Position numbers and translations under genes: made by a program. DNA of 64,000 bases from assembly GCF_003369915.1 (NCBI RefSeq), contig NC_046675.1, positions 18,786,001-18,850,000 of the forward strand, written 5' to 3'. Positions 12,031 through 22,750 of the stretch are shown here, piece after piece. Source of the stretch: Drosophila miranda (taxonomy: Eukaryota > Arthropoda > Insecta > Diptera > Drosophilidae). Positions within the stretch are counted from its first letter, which is position 1. Each line of letters begins with the position of its first letter. The notes below the pieces were generated by a model. That model was not told the DNA's origin. It did no database searches and worked only from the letters and a program-made list of their open reading frames with translations.

Positions 12031-12251
12031 AGTGCACACTTTACTACATATCAAAACCACTGAGGACATATCATCATCGCCACCGATTGACACAAAGAGT
12101 ACCAGAACAGTACATACATACTATATATTCAGGAAATCTAGAATCGAAACGTAAACGTTCAAGTCAAAGTCCAGCTGAGCCCCGCCAAGTGCGCGATTCA
12201 CGTAGGAGCCCCACCCATTTCCCATTGCACTTCGCAAACTACCGTGACTAG
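12031..12251 (+). other. Probable Dad 5' leader exon segment carrying an upstream ORF
   Basis: A strong acceptor (TTCTCTTTCTCTTACAG, ending at 12030) is followed by a frame open to a TAG at 12249-12251. Entered in phase 1, as from the donor at 4245, it reads ECTLYYISKPLRTYHHRHR and ends LHFANYRD. Joined to MSSNPG this gives a 79-codon ORF ending about 91 nt before the Dad ATG. It is not in the Dad frame. It may be a regulatory upstream ORF, a small protein, or chance. Confidence 0.3.
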
Positions 12252-12342
12252 CCGGCTATATCGAGTCCGCGAAACAAGTTAGTCAATTCAAATAATGCGC
12301 ATACGATAAGATCGATGCTACCAAAAAACTGTATGTCCCTCC

Positions 12343-15300
12343 ATGATATTCCCAAACGAAAAGAAGAAAGAACTATGGCGTTATGCGTCAAAAAACAATC
12401 CGGGTGCGTGCGATGGGGTGCCAGGACCCACACAGCCACCACAGCCGCCGCCCCCTCCACATCGACACCGCCCTCAGATGCTGCGGGGTTCCTCGTTTGG
12501 CAGCAGCAGCTTCTTTTGCGAGGAAGCCTCCTTACCGATGCGACAAACGCCCCCGCCACCATACAATTCGATTCCCTACGCCACAGACTGCTGCGGCCCT
12601 TACTGCCACAACAACAGCGGCAGCCCCAACGCCAACAACTGTCGCCTCCCCCGCCCACCACTAAACTTCACACAACAGTTAGTACCACGTGCGGATACGG
12701 TGGGATCACCACCAACCGCGCTCAGTGCCACAGAAGAGTCGGACTTCAGCTATACCAAACCTGGATGCAGCTGCGCAAGCTCTGGCGACGATATGTTGAT
12801 CGACGAAAACGATCAAATGCACCATCAGACCTCAACGTCGCCTCGTTCCGTGGCATCAGTGAGTGCGACGACCTTTCGAACGACTGCGGCGAATATGTTT
12901 CGCAACTGCTGTGGCAGCGGTGGCCATGCAGCAGAGGCCAGCAGTGGCTCGACTTGCTGGAGCCGCGAGAACACAATTCCATTCACAAAACCAGCGCACC
13001 CTCATCCCCAGCATCGCATTCGAAAAGACTTCGATGCCTTGATGAAGCTGCTGAAGCCAAAGCAACAGTCGGAGCTTTTGCGTGCCGTCAAAAGTCGCGT
13101 GGATCATCCCTCGAAAAAGTCAAATATGGACGCCGTAATTGCCACCCCGCCGACCGTCTTGCAGTGCATTCTGATCAAGTGCAGCACCTCGTCAGCCGAC
13201 AAGGAGCAGCACTTGAACGCGTGTCGACTCTTCTTTTGGTCCAGCCTCAGGAACGGCATGGAGCTAAAACGCCTGCCCGCCTGTCCCAGCGCACGAGACT
13301 GCGTTTACACCTGTTGCAATCCACTGCACTGGTATCGCATAATCCACTTCAACGACACAGGTAGGATTGACCAACAGCTGTTGGAGGATTAAAGAGCCTA
13401 AGATTTCGATTGTTCGATTCCCCACAATCTAACTAAGAGGGGTCGCTCACTAGGCGTTAGGTCAGGTTACACGAATATTTACGTGTGAGATTAATTTAAC
13501 CGGCTAAACTGCATACATGCATTGTTTCTGAGAAATTTATTCGGCATATACCCCTGTTCTACTAGAGCATGGCACCAAAAAATACCAAGTAACTAGAACG
13601 GACATTCTTTTTAAATTAAACAAACATAAATTTACCACAAAAGCGATTCGCGATCAATTTGAACAATTTAAAACAATGTTTTGACCCAATCTATTGTCTA
13701 CTACGGTCGAACTTCTTTATTACGTAATTCCGTACAGCGAAATTTTGTATGTAGCGAATTTATTTCAGGAGCACTGCAATTTCGTTAAATTTTCAGTACG
13801 TTTTGATCTCCTTATAAGAAATTTCCTTATAGCGAATATTTCTTTACTACGATTTTTTCCTATGCCCGTAATTCGATCGTCTCGGTCTCCTTATAATGAA
13901 ACATGTGTTTGGGGAAATTCCGTGCTATGAATGTGACGTTAAAAATCGTTAAAAATTATGTCCCCACTAGTTCTGTTTACATCAGTTCTCAGTTTGTTGC
14001 TGCTGTAGAGGTAGAGGTGATAGCCAGAAAAATGTCGAAGCTTATGAGAGAAAAGGCAAATGAATTCGCAGTAGCATTGTGGCTGAGAGTTTGCGGCAAG
14101 TGTAGGATAGTTGGATGAATAAAAAAAATGTATTTGCTTCCCTTAACAGCGTTGAAGTTTTCGTTAAGATGGAAAAGTGGAAAAATCAAACGCAAACAAA
14201 AATGACGACTTATTTTAAAGTAAAATAAACTTAAAAACAATTTCTTTTTACGAATTACGAGCTTCGATATTTCCGTATAACGAACTTTTGTTTGTCCCTT
14301 GAGATTTGTTAAATGGACGTTCGACTGTATTCTGTGTATTTGGTGGCGCCAAACATACATGCATGTGTACGTATACATATGAGCTTATGCATGTAGTGTA
14401 ACCGGTCCGGCGTTGTATTGAAGTGCTCTCAAAGAAAATTGAATTTCAAGTTCCTGCGCTCTTGGCGCGCCTTGACTCTTTTCCCAGACATGACATACAC
14501 ACTCTCGCGATCCAATCCAACCAACCTCTCTTTGGCGTTTGTGTAGGTTTTTTTGCGGTTTATCATGTGCTCTCTGTGGCACAGTGTACATGTGTGAATG
14601 TGTTGGCGAGGAGAGTACGAACGCGAAGGCGAAGTGGATGCGTGAAAGCGCCACGACAAAATTCTTTTGAAAATAATTTGTGTAAATTTAGAAACTGGCG
14701 CCAGGAAATAATCAGTCGTCGCCGCTAGCGTAAACGTTGCCCGATACGACACTCTTACGCGTACTTTTACTCGAACTATGTACACACATACATATGTACA
14801 TATGTGTGTACATGCATACATATGTACATATGTAGTTTGGGCATTGCTTAGAAATCCCGCTCGCACTATGTATACATATGCATTCATACAAATGTATTTT
14901 CTGATTTGTTTGTTTTTATTTTTAGCACGCGCATGCACTAACGCTTTTATACAAAACACAAATACATATGTACATATGCACATGCACGCATGCAACTGTA
15001 TGTATTCGCGTATATGCGTACATATTTGCATGTTCATGTACAAATTCTATGTACATATCCATACATATGTACATACATACATTGATCAAACATTAAACTA
15101 GAGATGGGTTTCTTTAATGAAGGACGATTTTTTATGTTTATAACTGGCGGAAGGAAGCATTTGCTACTACATAAAGTTTAAAATGTCATCGTCTACGTAC
15201 ATAAATATGTACATATGTATATACATACATGTACGTACCTATGCAAATCGTACATACATATGTATTTAATCGTATTACCCTTATTGTGTAGTATGAGTTT

Positions 15301-18300
15301 GACCAGATCGATTTGATATTGGCTGCTACGATCGTCAGCACGTGGGCAATCGTACACATTGCAGTGGTAGAAAGGTAAAAATAAGACGGATTTTCAAAAT
15401 TATTTTTCTAATATAAAGTAGCTCTTGATTAGAACTATAATTGGTGCTTAGATCGATTTTAGGCAACTATTCGTTTTCGAAATTGTTGCAAAAAAGATGG
15501 TTTTTTGCGGCGATCAATTTTTAATTCTTATTCTTTTCTTTTAAATTTAATTTAAAGTCTGTCGAACGGGACATATGGCACGGGACAGAAATTTCTTGGC
15601 TTAATTAAGGTTAACAAATATATGGTATATTTTTTTAGATAGTTCAATATGTAGATAGACGTTGAGGAAACAATTTTGTCAAGAATCATCTTTCTTATAG
15701 GACAAAATATTAAAGCAAAAACATAACTATACAAATACCAATATTTTTAGAAAATAGTATTGGGACAAAAGTATATGGAAATGTTTCGCGATTGAATTTT
15801 AATTTTTTGGTCCCGGGGGAATTTTTACGGGGAATGCCCTATCATCTTATAGAAAAATACGTAGTTTAATCTTAAAAAGATGCTACGATGTCTTCGCACG
15901 TTCATTCACATTCGATTGCTCCAAAAATGTTCGTTTAATTTGGAACGTATGTACATATGTACAAGCAAGCATACATATGTATTTCTCAACCGGCCCTAAA
16001 ATAGTACGGCCGAATGAATTCGAATGTTTATCTAATCGGGCAATTATATTCATATCGGCCAAAAGTGCATGAAAGCGACATATCATATTTGTGTTTGTGT
16101 CGTTCTTAACAATTACGTGCGCTTTCCGGAAAAAACTGGAAGATTCACAAAAATTTATATATATATATATATTTTTTTTTGATGTAAATATGTACACATG
16201 TACATACATATGTATGACTCGGTGGTCTTGCCCCTTAGTGTATTAAAGTTAATGTTTCTACAAACCTACAGGTCTATATAGGAGAGTGGAGAGGAACAGA
16301 TAAAAAAAATAATAAAAATGTATAAAATGCCAAAAAATTACTGAAGTCAATATGGTAGCTATATTGTCATTGGGGTCAGAAAACATTTGTCTTCTTTAAA
16401 CAATTGCATACAACATTTCAAAAAACACGGTTCGGTAAAAAGACCATCCGCCCCAGGAAGTAAGAGGAAGACCACCCCAAAGGACCATCAAAATAGGTAT
16501 AAAATGGAATAAGATATTACAAGACAGTTTATTTACTCGGTACGTACCGATATTAGCACCAAAGCTTTACGGTGGCGTCTTCTTACGGTCGGCGGCCAGC
16601 AAAATTATAATTGTTGGCACTCAAAATATTCCAGAACGAGGGGGAACGCTGTGAGTAGCTGCGGAGACCGCAACTCTACATTTATACCCGATACATAGTC
16701 AGTATGGCTACATTGAGCGACAATGTGTGCGTGCGGGAGAGACAGAAAACGAGTCTGAACATGTCGTCGGGCGCTGCGTAGCCACTGAAAATGAATTTGT
16801 TCCTTTTGGCTATACAAATTATCCGATCTGATCTCTACTCTATGATCGTGCGTTAGTTTTCTCGTATCTTCAATATTGTGGATGTCACAGATTTTCGTCC
16901 TTTGTGGGGGGCGGAAGGGGGTGGGGCGAAATTTTGAGATATACGTTTTATAGCGACATCTAACAGGAGTGTGGATACAAAATTTGGTTATTCTAGCCTT
17001 AATAGTCTCTGAGATTTGTGGATGCCTCAGATTTTCGTCTTTTTGCGGGGGCGGAAGGGGGTTTAGCGAAATTTTGACACAAAACGGTCAAGGTCTGATA
17101 TCACAGGAGTGTGGATACCAAACTTGGTTTCTCTAGCTCTTACAGTTTCTGAGATCCTTGAACTCACATTTTGCAATAGGCAAAACCGACCATAAAACCT
17201 GTGTGTTAGAGAGAGACAGAGCGAGAAAGAATGAAATTGTTTTCTTGATTCTGGCTATAATAACTATACGATCTGGTTCAGATTTTGCATTCTAGAAGAT
17301 ATAGTCATCCTCTACAATTCGGCGTTTTCTGTTTTCTCTCTGAAATTGTGGATGCCACAGATTTTCGGCCTTTGTGGGGGCGGGGCAAAGCTTTGAAATA
17401 TATTTGTAACAGTGACATATCTTAGAAGTCCGGATATAAAATGTCGTTGCTCTAGCTCTTGTAGTCTTTGAGCACTAGGCGCTGATAGGGACGGACAGAC
17501 GGATGGACAGACAGACAGGGCTCAATCGACTCGGCTATTGATGCTGATCAAGAATATATGTACTTTATGGGGTCGGAAACGATTCCTTCTGAACGTTACA
17601 CACATCCATTTTCACCACAAATCGAATATACCCCAATACTCATTTTGAGTATCGGGTATAAAAAGCGGAAATGGTCCAAACTCAACGAAACTTGAGGTGT
17701 AAATGATTAAAGAAACGAACTGTTTTTAATGGATCTGAGATAAACGGGGTTGGTTGGGAGAGTATGACGAATGAACGCTATAAAAGTCGGAAACCGCTAA
17801 AAAGGTTAGTGCCTAAAATGAACGGTGTGGCAGGAGGCAGCATGATGGTGTGGGGATGTTTTTTGTTATTATATACATAGTTAGGTATCCGGTACTTAAT
17901 GACAAATTTAAGGGGAAAACCTCTTACCGTCTAATGGCGAGCACTTTCTGTATGCTGACGACCTAATCTTCTAGGACGATTCTGCATGATTGGACAACTT
18001 TGTTATTGGCCGGTTTTTTTCGGCATAAATAATATATAGCAATGGAATTAGGATATTTGACTCGCCGGGAAATGCACCCGGTCTTAATCCGATCATGAAC
18101 GTGCTAATGTGAAAGTAGAGACCCCACATGAAAAAAACGAATCGAGAAAACATCGAAACAATCTTCAATCTAGTAGGTACCAAGCCTTTGCGTAGAAAAA
18201 TAGTTTAAAAACACAGAGGAGGTTAAAAAAATATTTAAATAATTCTTTATACACTCTTGAATATAAATAGAACTAAACGTAATAACAGAACAGTTTTATT

Positions 18301-21300
18301 TCCGGAGTAATGCATTTTTCCGTACAATTATAAAAGTGAAGACCAAGGAGTATACTTTTAGATTTAAGGATTCGTTTGAAAACAAGGACATTGGGGCTTA
18401 AACTTTTGGTATTTTTCGTTAGCTTTTTATGTAATTTACTTTTTTTAATGAGTTTTTTCTCGAGAAACAAAACAAAATTTTATAAATACTATATTGTATA
18501 ACCTATAAAAATATAGGGGACTAGAGAGGATAATATTTGCTAAAGTAAATTGGGAATTTAAAAAGCGTGGCTGCATGGCCTACGTGATTGAATACTTATT
18601 CGTAGTCATTTTCCATTTCCGCTATTCCTGACTTTCTATTTTAAAGAATAATTTTTTTTTTATGAAGACGTCCACAAGTTAGGGTTGGGGTTCAGTGAGT
18701 GCCGAATGGAGACGAGTCGAAGAGAGGGAAGCAAAAAATGCATGCTTATTTCCATATCCATGATTATTTCTGTTCGAAACAATGTCGACGAGTTTTCCAT
18801 TTATTCCAGAGACTTTTATAAATATTTAATTACTGAATAATTATTATTCTCCTTTATATTTATGTAGTTTCTTTAGCCCCATCTCATATCATATTTACTG
18901 ATAAGTGGAATATCGATCATTTCGAGTATTGATATAATAATACTGATCGATTTAAATCAAACATTTTTTCGACCATTCCATTCTTCTTAAAAGGAGAAAG
19001 AATAAAAACAAGCTAGAATGTAAGCCAGATTGAATTCAACGCCGACGATGACCGCAGCACATCAAACGATTTCTGGGCCAATAAAATGTCCCCCATGCTG
19101 CTGCCCGATAGGAAAAGATTATTTATTTTTATTTCGAGAGGCTGTTGTTTGGCTTGCCTACGCTTGAGTTTTGTTTCGGTTGTGTATTGTTTTTGTTAAT
19201 TTTGCTGTTGCTGTTTTCTGCTTGGTTTGCTGAACGAATATAAGAAAACTAGTATGTATTAGGTTTGGGAATCATGATCTCATCACACGACCCGTCCCAA
19301 AGACTCGCATCTACGTTGTATACCCAAAGCTTTGAGTAGCTACAAATTATTCAAAAATCTATATAAAAGGATTTTTGATTTTGGTTTTGCACTTCTGCAG
19401 TTACACGATTTGTTAGTACGATTATTTTATTGAATTTAATTGAAAATAATCTTAAACAAGAAACCAAAACTAGTTTCTTGAGTCGAAGCTGTACTAAAAA
19501 TAACGAAAACAAACATTTTCCTCAGGTTTTTTTAGTCGGTTCGATTGACTTTTTTATTAGCTTTATGTTTAGTAAAAAAGATGGGTCTCATCTAATTTTT
19601 AACTTCTATAATGATAGCAATAAACATGTGGTCGCGAGTGTACGCAAAATAGAGGTCGGCTTTGGCTTAATCTAGTAAAATGGAATAATCTGCGAAACGG
19701 AACAGCATAAAATATTCTAAAGAAGTTAATTTATTTCAAAAGAGTAATAATGTAGCTTTCTATCGAGTGTTTACACAAGAAATTAGTTTACTATATCACC
19801 CCACATTCTCCCATAAACCACTTCATATCCCCTTAAGAAATAACTTAGGTGGCTTTTAAGAGATGCTATGAGGAACAACTATTATCAGGAATAATTTTTT
19901 TTATAGGAGAAAATAGTAAATGAAAACAAGACTATAAAAATACCTAAAAAGTAAACTTTTGCCATTTTAATAGGTTTTCCGATCAAAGGTAATGAAAGTG
20001 TATGCCAATTGGTTAAATTAACTGAGCTTCAATCAGTTTAGAAATAATAATAATATCGGGACAAAAGTAAATATATGGAAATGTGTTTTTATTGGCTTTT
20101 AATTTTTTGGCCTCGGTTGACATTTCCACGGAAATACTCAGCGATTCTTGTTCAGCCACATGCATTTTTCCGACTGTAGGAAGACCTAATTACATACATA
20201 TGTAAGTAAAATATATATTTATCGGAGATCCTTTGGCTATTTATTATTTATGGTATCGAGAGAGAGAGAGATGTTGATATAGATTGCAGGTACTCTTAGT
20301 AACGAATTCTTCCTCGTCCCCTAACAGCTGTAAATAAAACCTAAATACCTGTGTATTTGATATTACGAGTGTTCAAATTGTTGTTCCCCTGGGAAGATAA
20401 TCTTAACCTAAATACCTGTGTATTTGATATTACGAGTGTTCAAATTGTTGTTCCCCTGGGAAGATAATCTTAATCTTAAGACACATACAACCATTATATA
20501 CACTATCTACGTTAGGTGTATGTACATATGTATGTAGCTATGAAGATAGTAACATCCATAGTAACATGCATTGTGTCTTGTCTTAATACAATTTCAGAGT
20601 CCTCACTTCCGCCATACCAACGTTCCAAAATATTGCGACTGAAAGATGCAGGTGAGTACGAGTAGCAGCGACTTAGTCGAGAATCCCGACAACAATTAAG
20701 AGTTTCGCCCTTTAAGATTCAGAAGAAGGAGACTACTCCCAAAACGACGGAAAGTCAGCAGCGGCCACGTGGAGCGTACACAGCAACAGCTTTTCGAGCA
20801 CCATCAAGCAATCGGAATCGCAGTTTCTTGGCCCAAGTATAGAGTCTTTTACTACTGAAGGAAAAGGTGAGACTTTTTTTTGGCCATTACGACACTAGAG
20901 CACGGGGCGCTCTTATCGTGGGGCGCTCTTCTTTTTTGAGAGCGTAAGAGAGAGCGTTTTCGATTATTTAAATTTGAGAGTGAGTTTGCTCGTATATGTA
21001 CGAGAATGTGTATATGTATGCATGCATGCGTGCATGTATGTATGTACACACATAAATACATGCCTACAGAGATTACCCGAAACATCTGCGCTCGCGTGCG
21101 TGTGATTGGGACGCCGGTCGCGACAGAGGACAAGTTGTTCGTGGCGCCAGGCTGCCGCGTCAGGTCGTCACTTTCTATATTGATATTAACTTTTAAGCGA
21201 AAACAGCAAAAGCGAAATGAAAATAAATAATGAGCGAAAAACAAACACCAACGAATGCGACTGATCGGCGGAGAGAGGTGAGTTGGCGGTAATGGCGGTG

Positions 21301-22750
21301 CCGATGGCGCCGAACCCCCCAACAACAATCTTTGCGCCTGCTTACAACGATCTAAGTGCGGGGCACGGGAATGACTTGGCGCCCCTGTATATCCACGTCA
21401 ATGGGGCTATGATATCATTCATTTCATGGCATTCAGTGCCCACCCGACGACGTCTTCGGACGATGGAACAGTGAAACTGGCCAGAATTGCAGTGTCTGTG
21501 TGTACAAATATGTACATGTGTATGGTTATGTTAAATGTGTATTTGATTTTGTTTGGTATTGTACTTGTACTGGCGACAAAATGACGGAAAACTATTACAT
21601 TTAAATGGACCGTTAAGTTGCGGTTTTACGACGATTTGGTGACATGCTAGTTAAAAATAGAAATAAACAAAATGTAAACCATTATTATACCGTTGCCGAG
21701 GGTATTGTACTCTTTCTCGGAGAATATCAGTACAGTGCGCCGACCCTATGGATACCTTTGCAGATCGGTGCTTCCTATTTGATCAGTTATTGGTCCTTTG
21801 AACTTATGCATCTGTATAAAGAATAGTATGTTCCGAACAAGGGCGTAACTAGGGTAAGGCAGCCCCATTCTCGCTAATCTAATCAATTTGTTTCTATTCA
21901 GTGTCAAATTGAAGCTGAATCTTAGCAAAGGCCCTTTTTTTTGTCTAAACGAAATGTAGAGTCTCTTTTACACAGGCTCCTAAAAAACCAAAATCGTGCA
22001 TAATTCAGAATGTAAAATTTGCCCTCGACCAGTTCGATAGTGAAATAAATTTAATTTAATTGCTGTCTCTGTTATTTTTCAGGTGACACAGTCAACACCA
22101 AGGGCTGGTGCCAAATTGCCTATTGGGAGCTTTCCAATCGCGTTGGAGAGTTCTTTCACGCTAGAAAGACAACTGTCAATATCTACACAGATGGGGTTGT
22201 GGACAGTGGTGGAGATAGCATGTGCCTTCGCGAGCTAACTGCCGTGGGCAGGGGACCTCACTCTGACGCTGTCCAAAATACACGACAAAAAGTCGGGCTA
22301 GGTAAAAAATTAGAAATTAGAAATACTTGTACGTCGACTCTTCAAATGAAAATGTTTCTACTTGCATTTCAGGAGTTACATTGAGCCTTGAAAGCGGCGA
22401 TGTTTGGATTTACAATCGAGGCAACGTGCCAATCTTTGTAGACTCTCCGACACTAGCCGAACATCTGGACCGTGTCTGCAAAGTAATGCCTGGATATTGT
22501 CTAAAGGCCTTCGAAACTAACAGGTTAGAATAAATTGGATGCCATCATCTAGAAAAACGAAGTTCTAAATCTTTTTTATTATAGGGCTCAACTGTTAATC
22601 ACAAAACGGTCTCATAATCATCCATTGGGACCCATCGACCGGTTTAGCATGAAAATAAGTTTCGTCAAGGGCTGGGGTCATACATACAAACGGCAGGATA
22701 TTATGGGCTGTCCCTGCTGGCTGGAGGTGCATTTCAGCCACCTGCGGTGA
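12343..22750 (+). CDS. Dad: Dad, inhibitory Smad (Daughters against dpp)
   Basis: This is an I-Smad that antagonises Dpp/BMP signalling by competing with Mad at type I receptors. Six coding exons join in frame: 12343-13360, 20598-20651, 20717-20866, 22083-22301, 22373-22523 and 22585-22750, giving 585 residues (the D. melanogaster protein is of similar size). Residues 71-74 are PPPY, a possible WW-ligase (Smurf) site. Residues about 225-338 form a divergent MH1 domain ending CPSARDC...TCCNPLHWYRI. Residues about 414-585 are the MH2 domain (WCQIAYWELSNRVGEFF, LCLRELT-like loop, DIMGCPCWLEVHFSHLR). The protein ends HLR, without the SSxS receptor phosphorylation tail, as expected for an I-Smad. 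The start is the first in-frame ATG after a TAA at 12307; its context is weak (T at -3). The first intron is 7.2 kb and full of transposons. Confidence 0.9.
13702..14329. mobile_element. Non-autonomous pogo/Tigger-like DNA transposon in Dad intron 1
   Basis: The element is bounded by TA dinucleotides and inverted ends: left TACGGTCGAACTTC, right GACGTTCGACTGTA. Subterminal motifs of the TTATAGCGAA / GTATAACGAAC type recur near both ends, as in Tigger/pogo elements. It is 628 bp. Short open frames inside (for example KMSKLMREKANEFAV at about 14031) may be transposase remnants, but no DDE domain is recognisable. Confidence 0.7.
14330..15649. other. Intronic sequence with dense TACATATGTA microsatellites
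   Basis: Within Dad intron 1. It contains GGCGCC words at about 14344 and 14697 that do not fit the full activation-element pattern, and a long run of ATGT/ACAT repeats from 14770 to 15270. The 204-codon minus-strand and 107-codon plus-strand open frames here are low-complexity microsatellite translations. No gene is seen. Confidence 0.5.
15650..15840 (+). repeat. Dispersed repeat in Dad intron 1, first copy
   Basis: It shares with 19865-20140 an ordered set of words: GAGGAA-ACAA, TTATAGGA-AAAATA, AAA-TACC, GGGACAAAAGTA, TATGGAAATG and TTTTAATTTTTTGG. Divergence and indels are considerable. Both copies have the same orientation. The family was not identified. Confidence 0.55.
16310..18250 (+). 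mobile_element. Decayed Tc1-like transposon split by a nested INE-like insertion
   Basis: Upstream of the insertion, about 16400-16510, the frames give FKKHGSVKRPSAPGSKRKTT, the second DNA-binding region of a Tc1-type transposase, preceded by MPKN near 16328. Downstream, about 17675-18130, come PKMNGVAGGSMMVWGCFLL (the GGSVMVWGC core) and DSPGNAPGLNPIMNVL (the SPDLNPIENVW motif holding the last acidic residue region). Stops and frameshifts are many. The two halves are in the same orientation on either side of 16637-17664, so one old Tc1 copy was interrupted. Boundaries are approximate. Confidence 0.7.
16637..17664 (+). mobile_element. INE-1/DINE-like repeat, copy a (nested in Tc1 relic)
   Basis: It opens CGAGGGGGAACGCTGTGAG and CCGCAACTCTACATTTATAC, has internal near-duplicate blocks built on GATTTTCGTCTTTTTGCGGG-type text (about 16890, 17030 and 17360), then the hallmark string of GGACAGACAGACAGG repeats, GATCAAGAATATATGTACTT, GGGGTCGGAAACG and a final TTTGAGTATCGGGTATAAAA. 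The same organisation recurs at 50489-51232. The 3' part resembles the D. melanogaster INE-1/DNAREP1 family; the 5' part resembles repeats abundant in obscura-group flies. It is non-coding. Confidence 0.75.
18251..20339. other. Remaining Dad intron 1 sequence
   Basis: No coding signal. It includes the second copy of an intron repeat (19865-20140) and an AG run near 20258-20270. The rest is AT-rich and unassigned. Confidence 0.45.
19865..20140 (+). repeat. Dispersed repeat in Dad intron 1, second copy
   Basis: This is the partner of 15650-15840 in the same orientation, longer and with extra sequence around AAGTAAACTTTTGCCATTTT. No ORF is seen. Confidence 0.55.
20340..20473. repeat. Recent tandem duplication, 67-bp unit
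   Basis: The unit starting CCTAAATACCTGTGTATTTG occurs at 20340 and again at 20407, and the two copies look identical through AAGATAATCTT. It lies about 125 bp before a Dad exon. The lack of divergence points to a recent event, or to an assembly artefact. Confidence 0.9.
21143..21157 (+). promoter_or_regulatory. Perfect Smad activation element in a Dad intron
   Basis: GGCGCCA GGCT GCCG fits GGCGCCA-N4-GNCV at every defined position. It lies in the intron between the exons ending 20866 and starting 22083, in a GC-rich island (21090-21400) with two more GGCGCC words (about 21305 and 21378) that do not fit. It is a second candidate Mad/Medea site for autoregulation of Dad. Confidence 0.45.

Noticed and set aside
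12746..12982. Minus-strand ORFs over the Dad exon
   Set aside because: They are shadows of the sense coding frame in GC-rich sequence with no motif.
14429..15043. 204-codon minus-strand ORF in Dad intron 1
   Set aside because: Most of it is the translation of ATGT/ACAT microsatellites (runs of Y, M, H, C, T, I).
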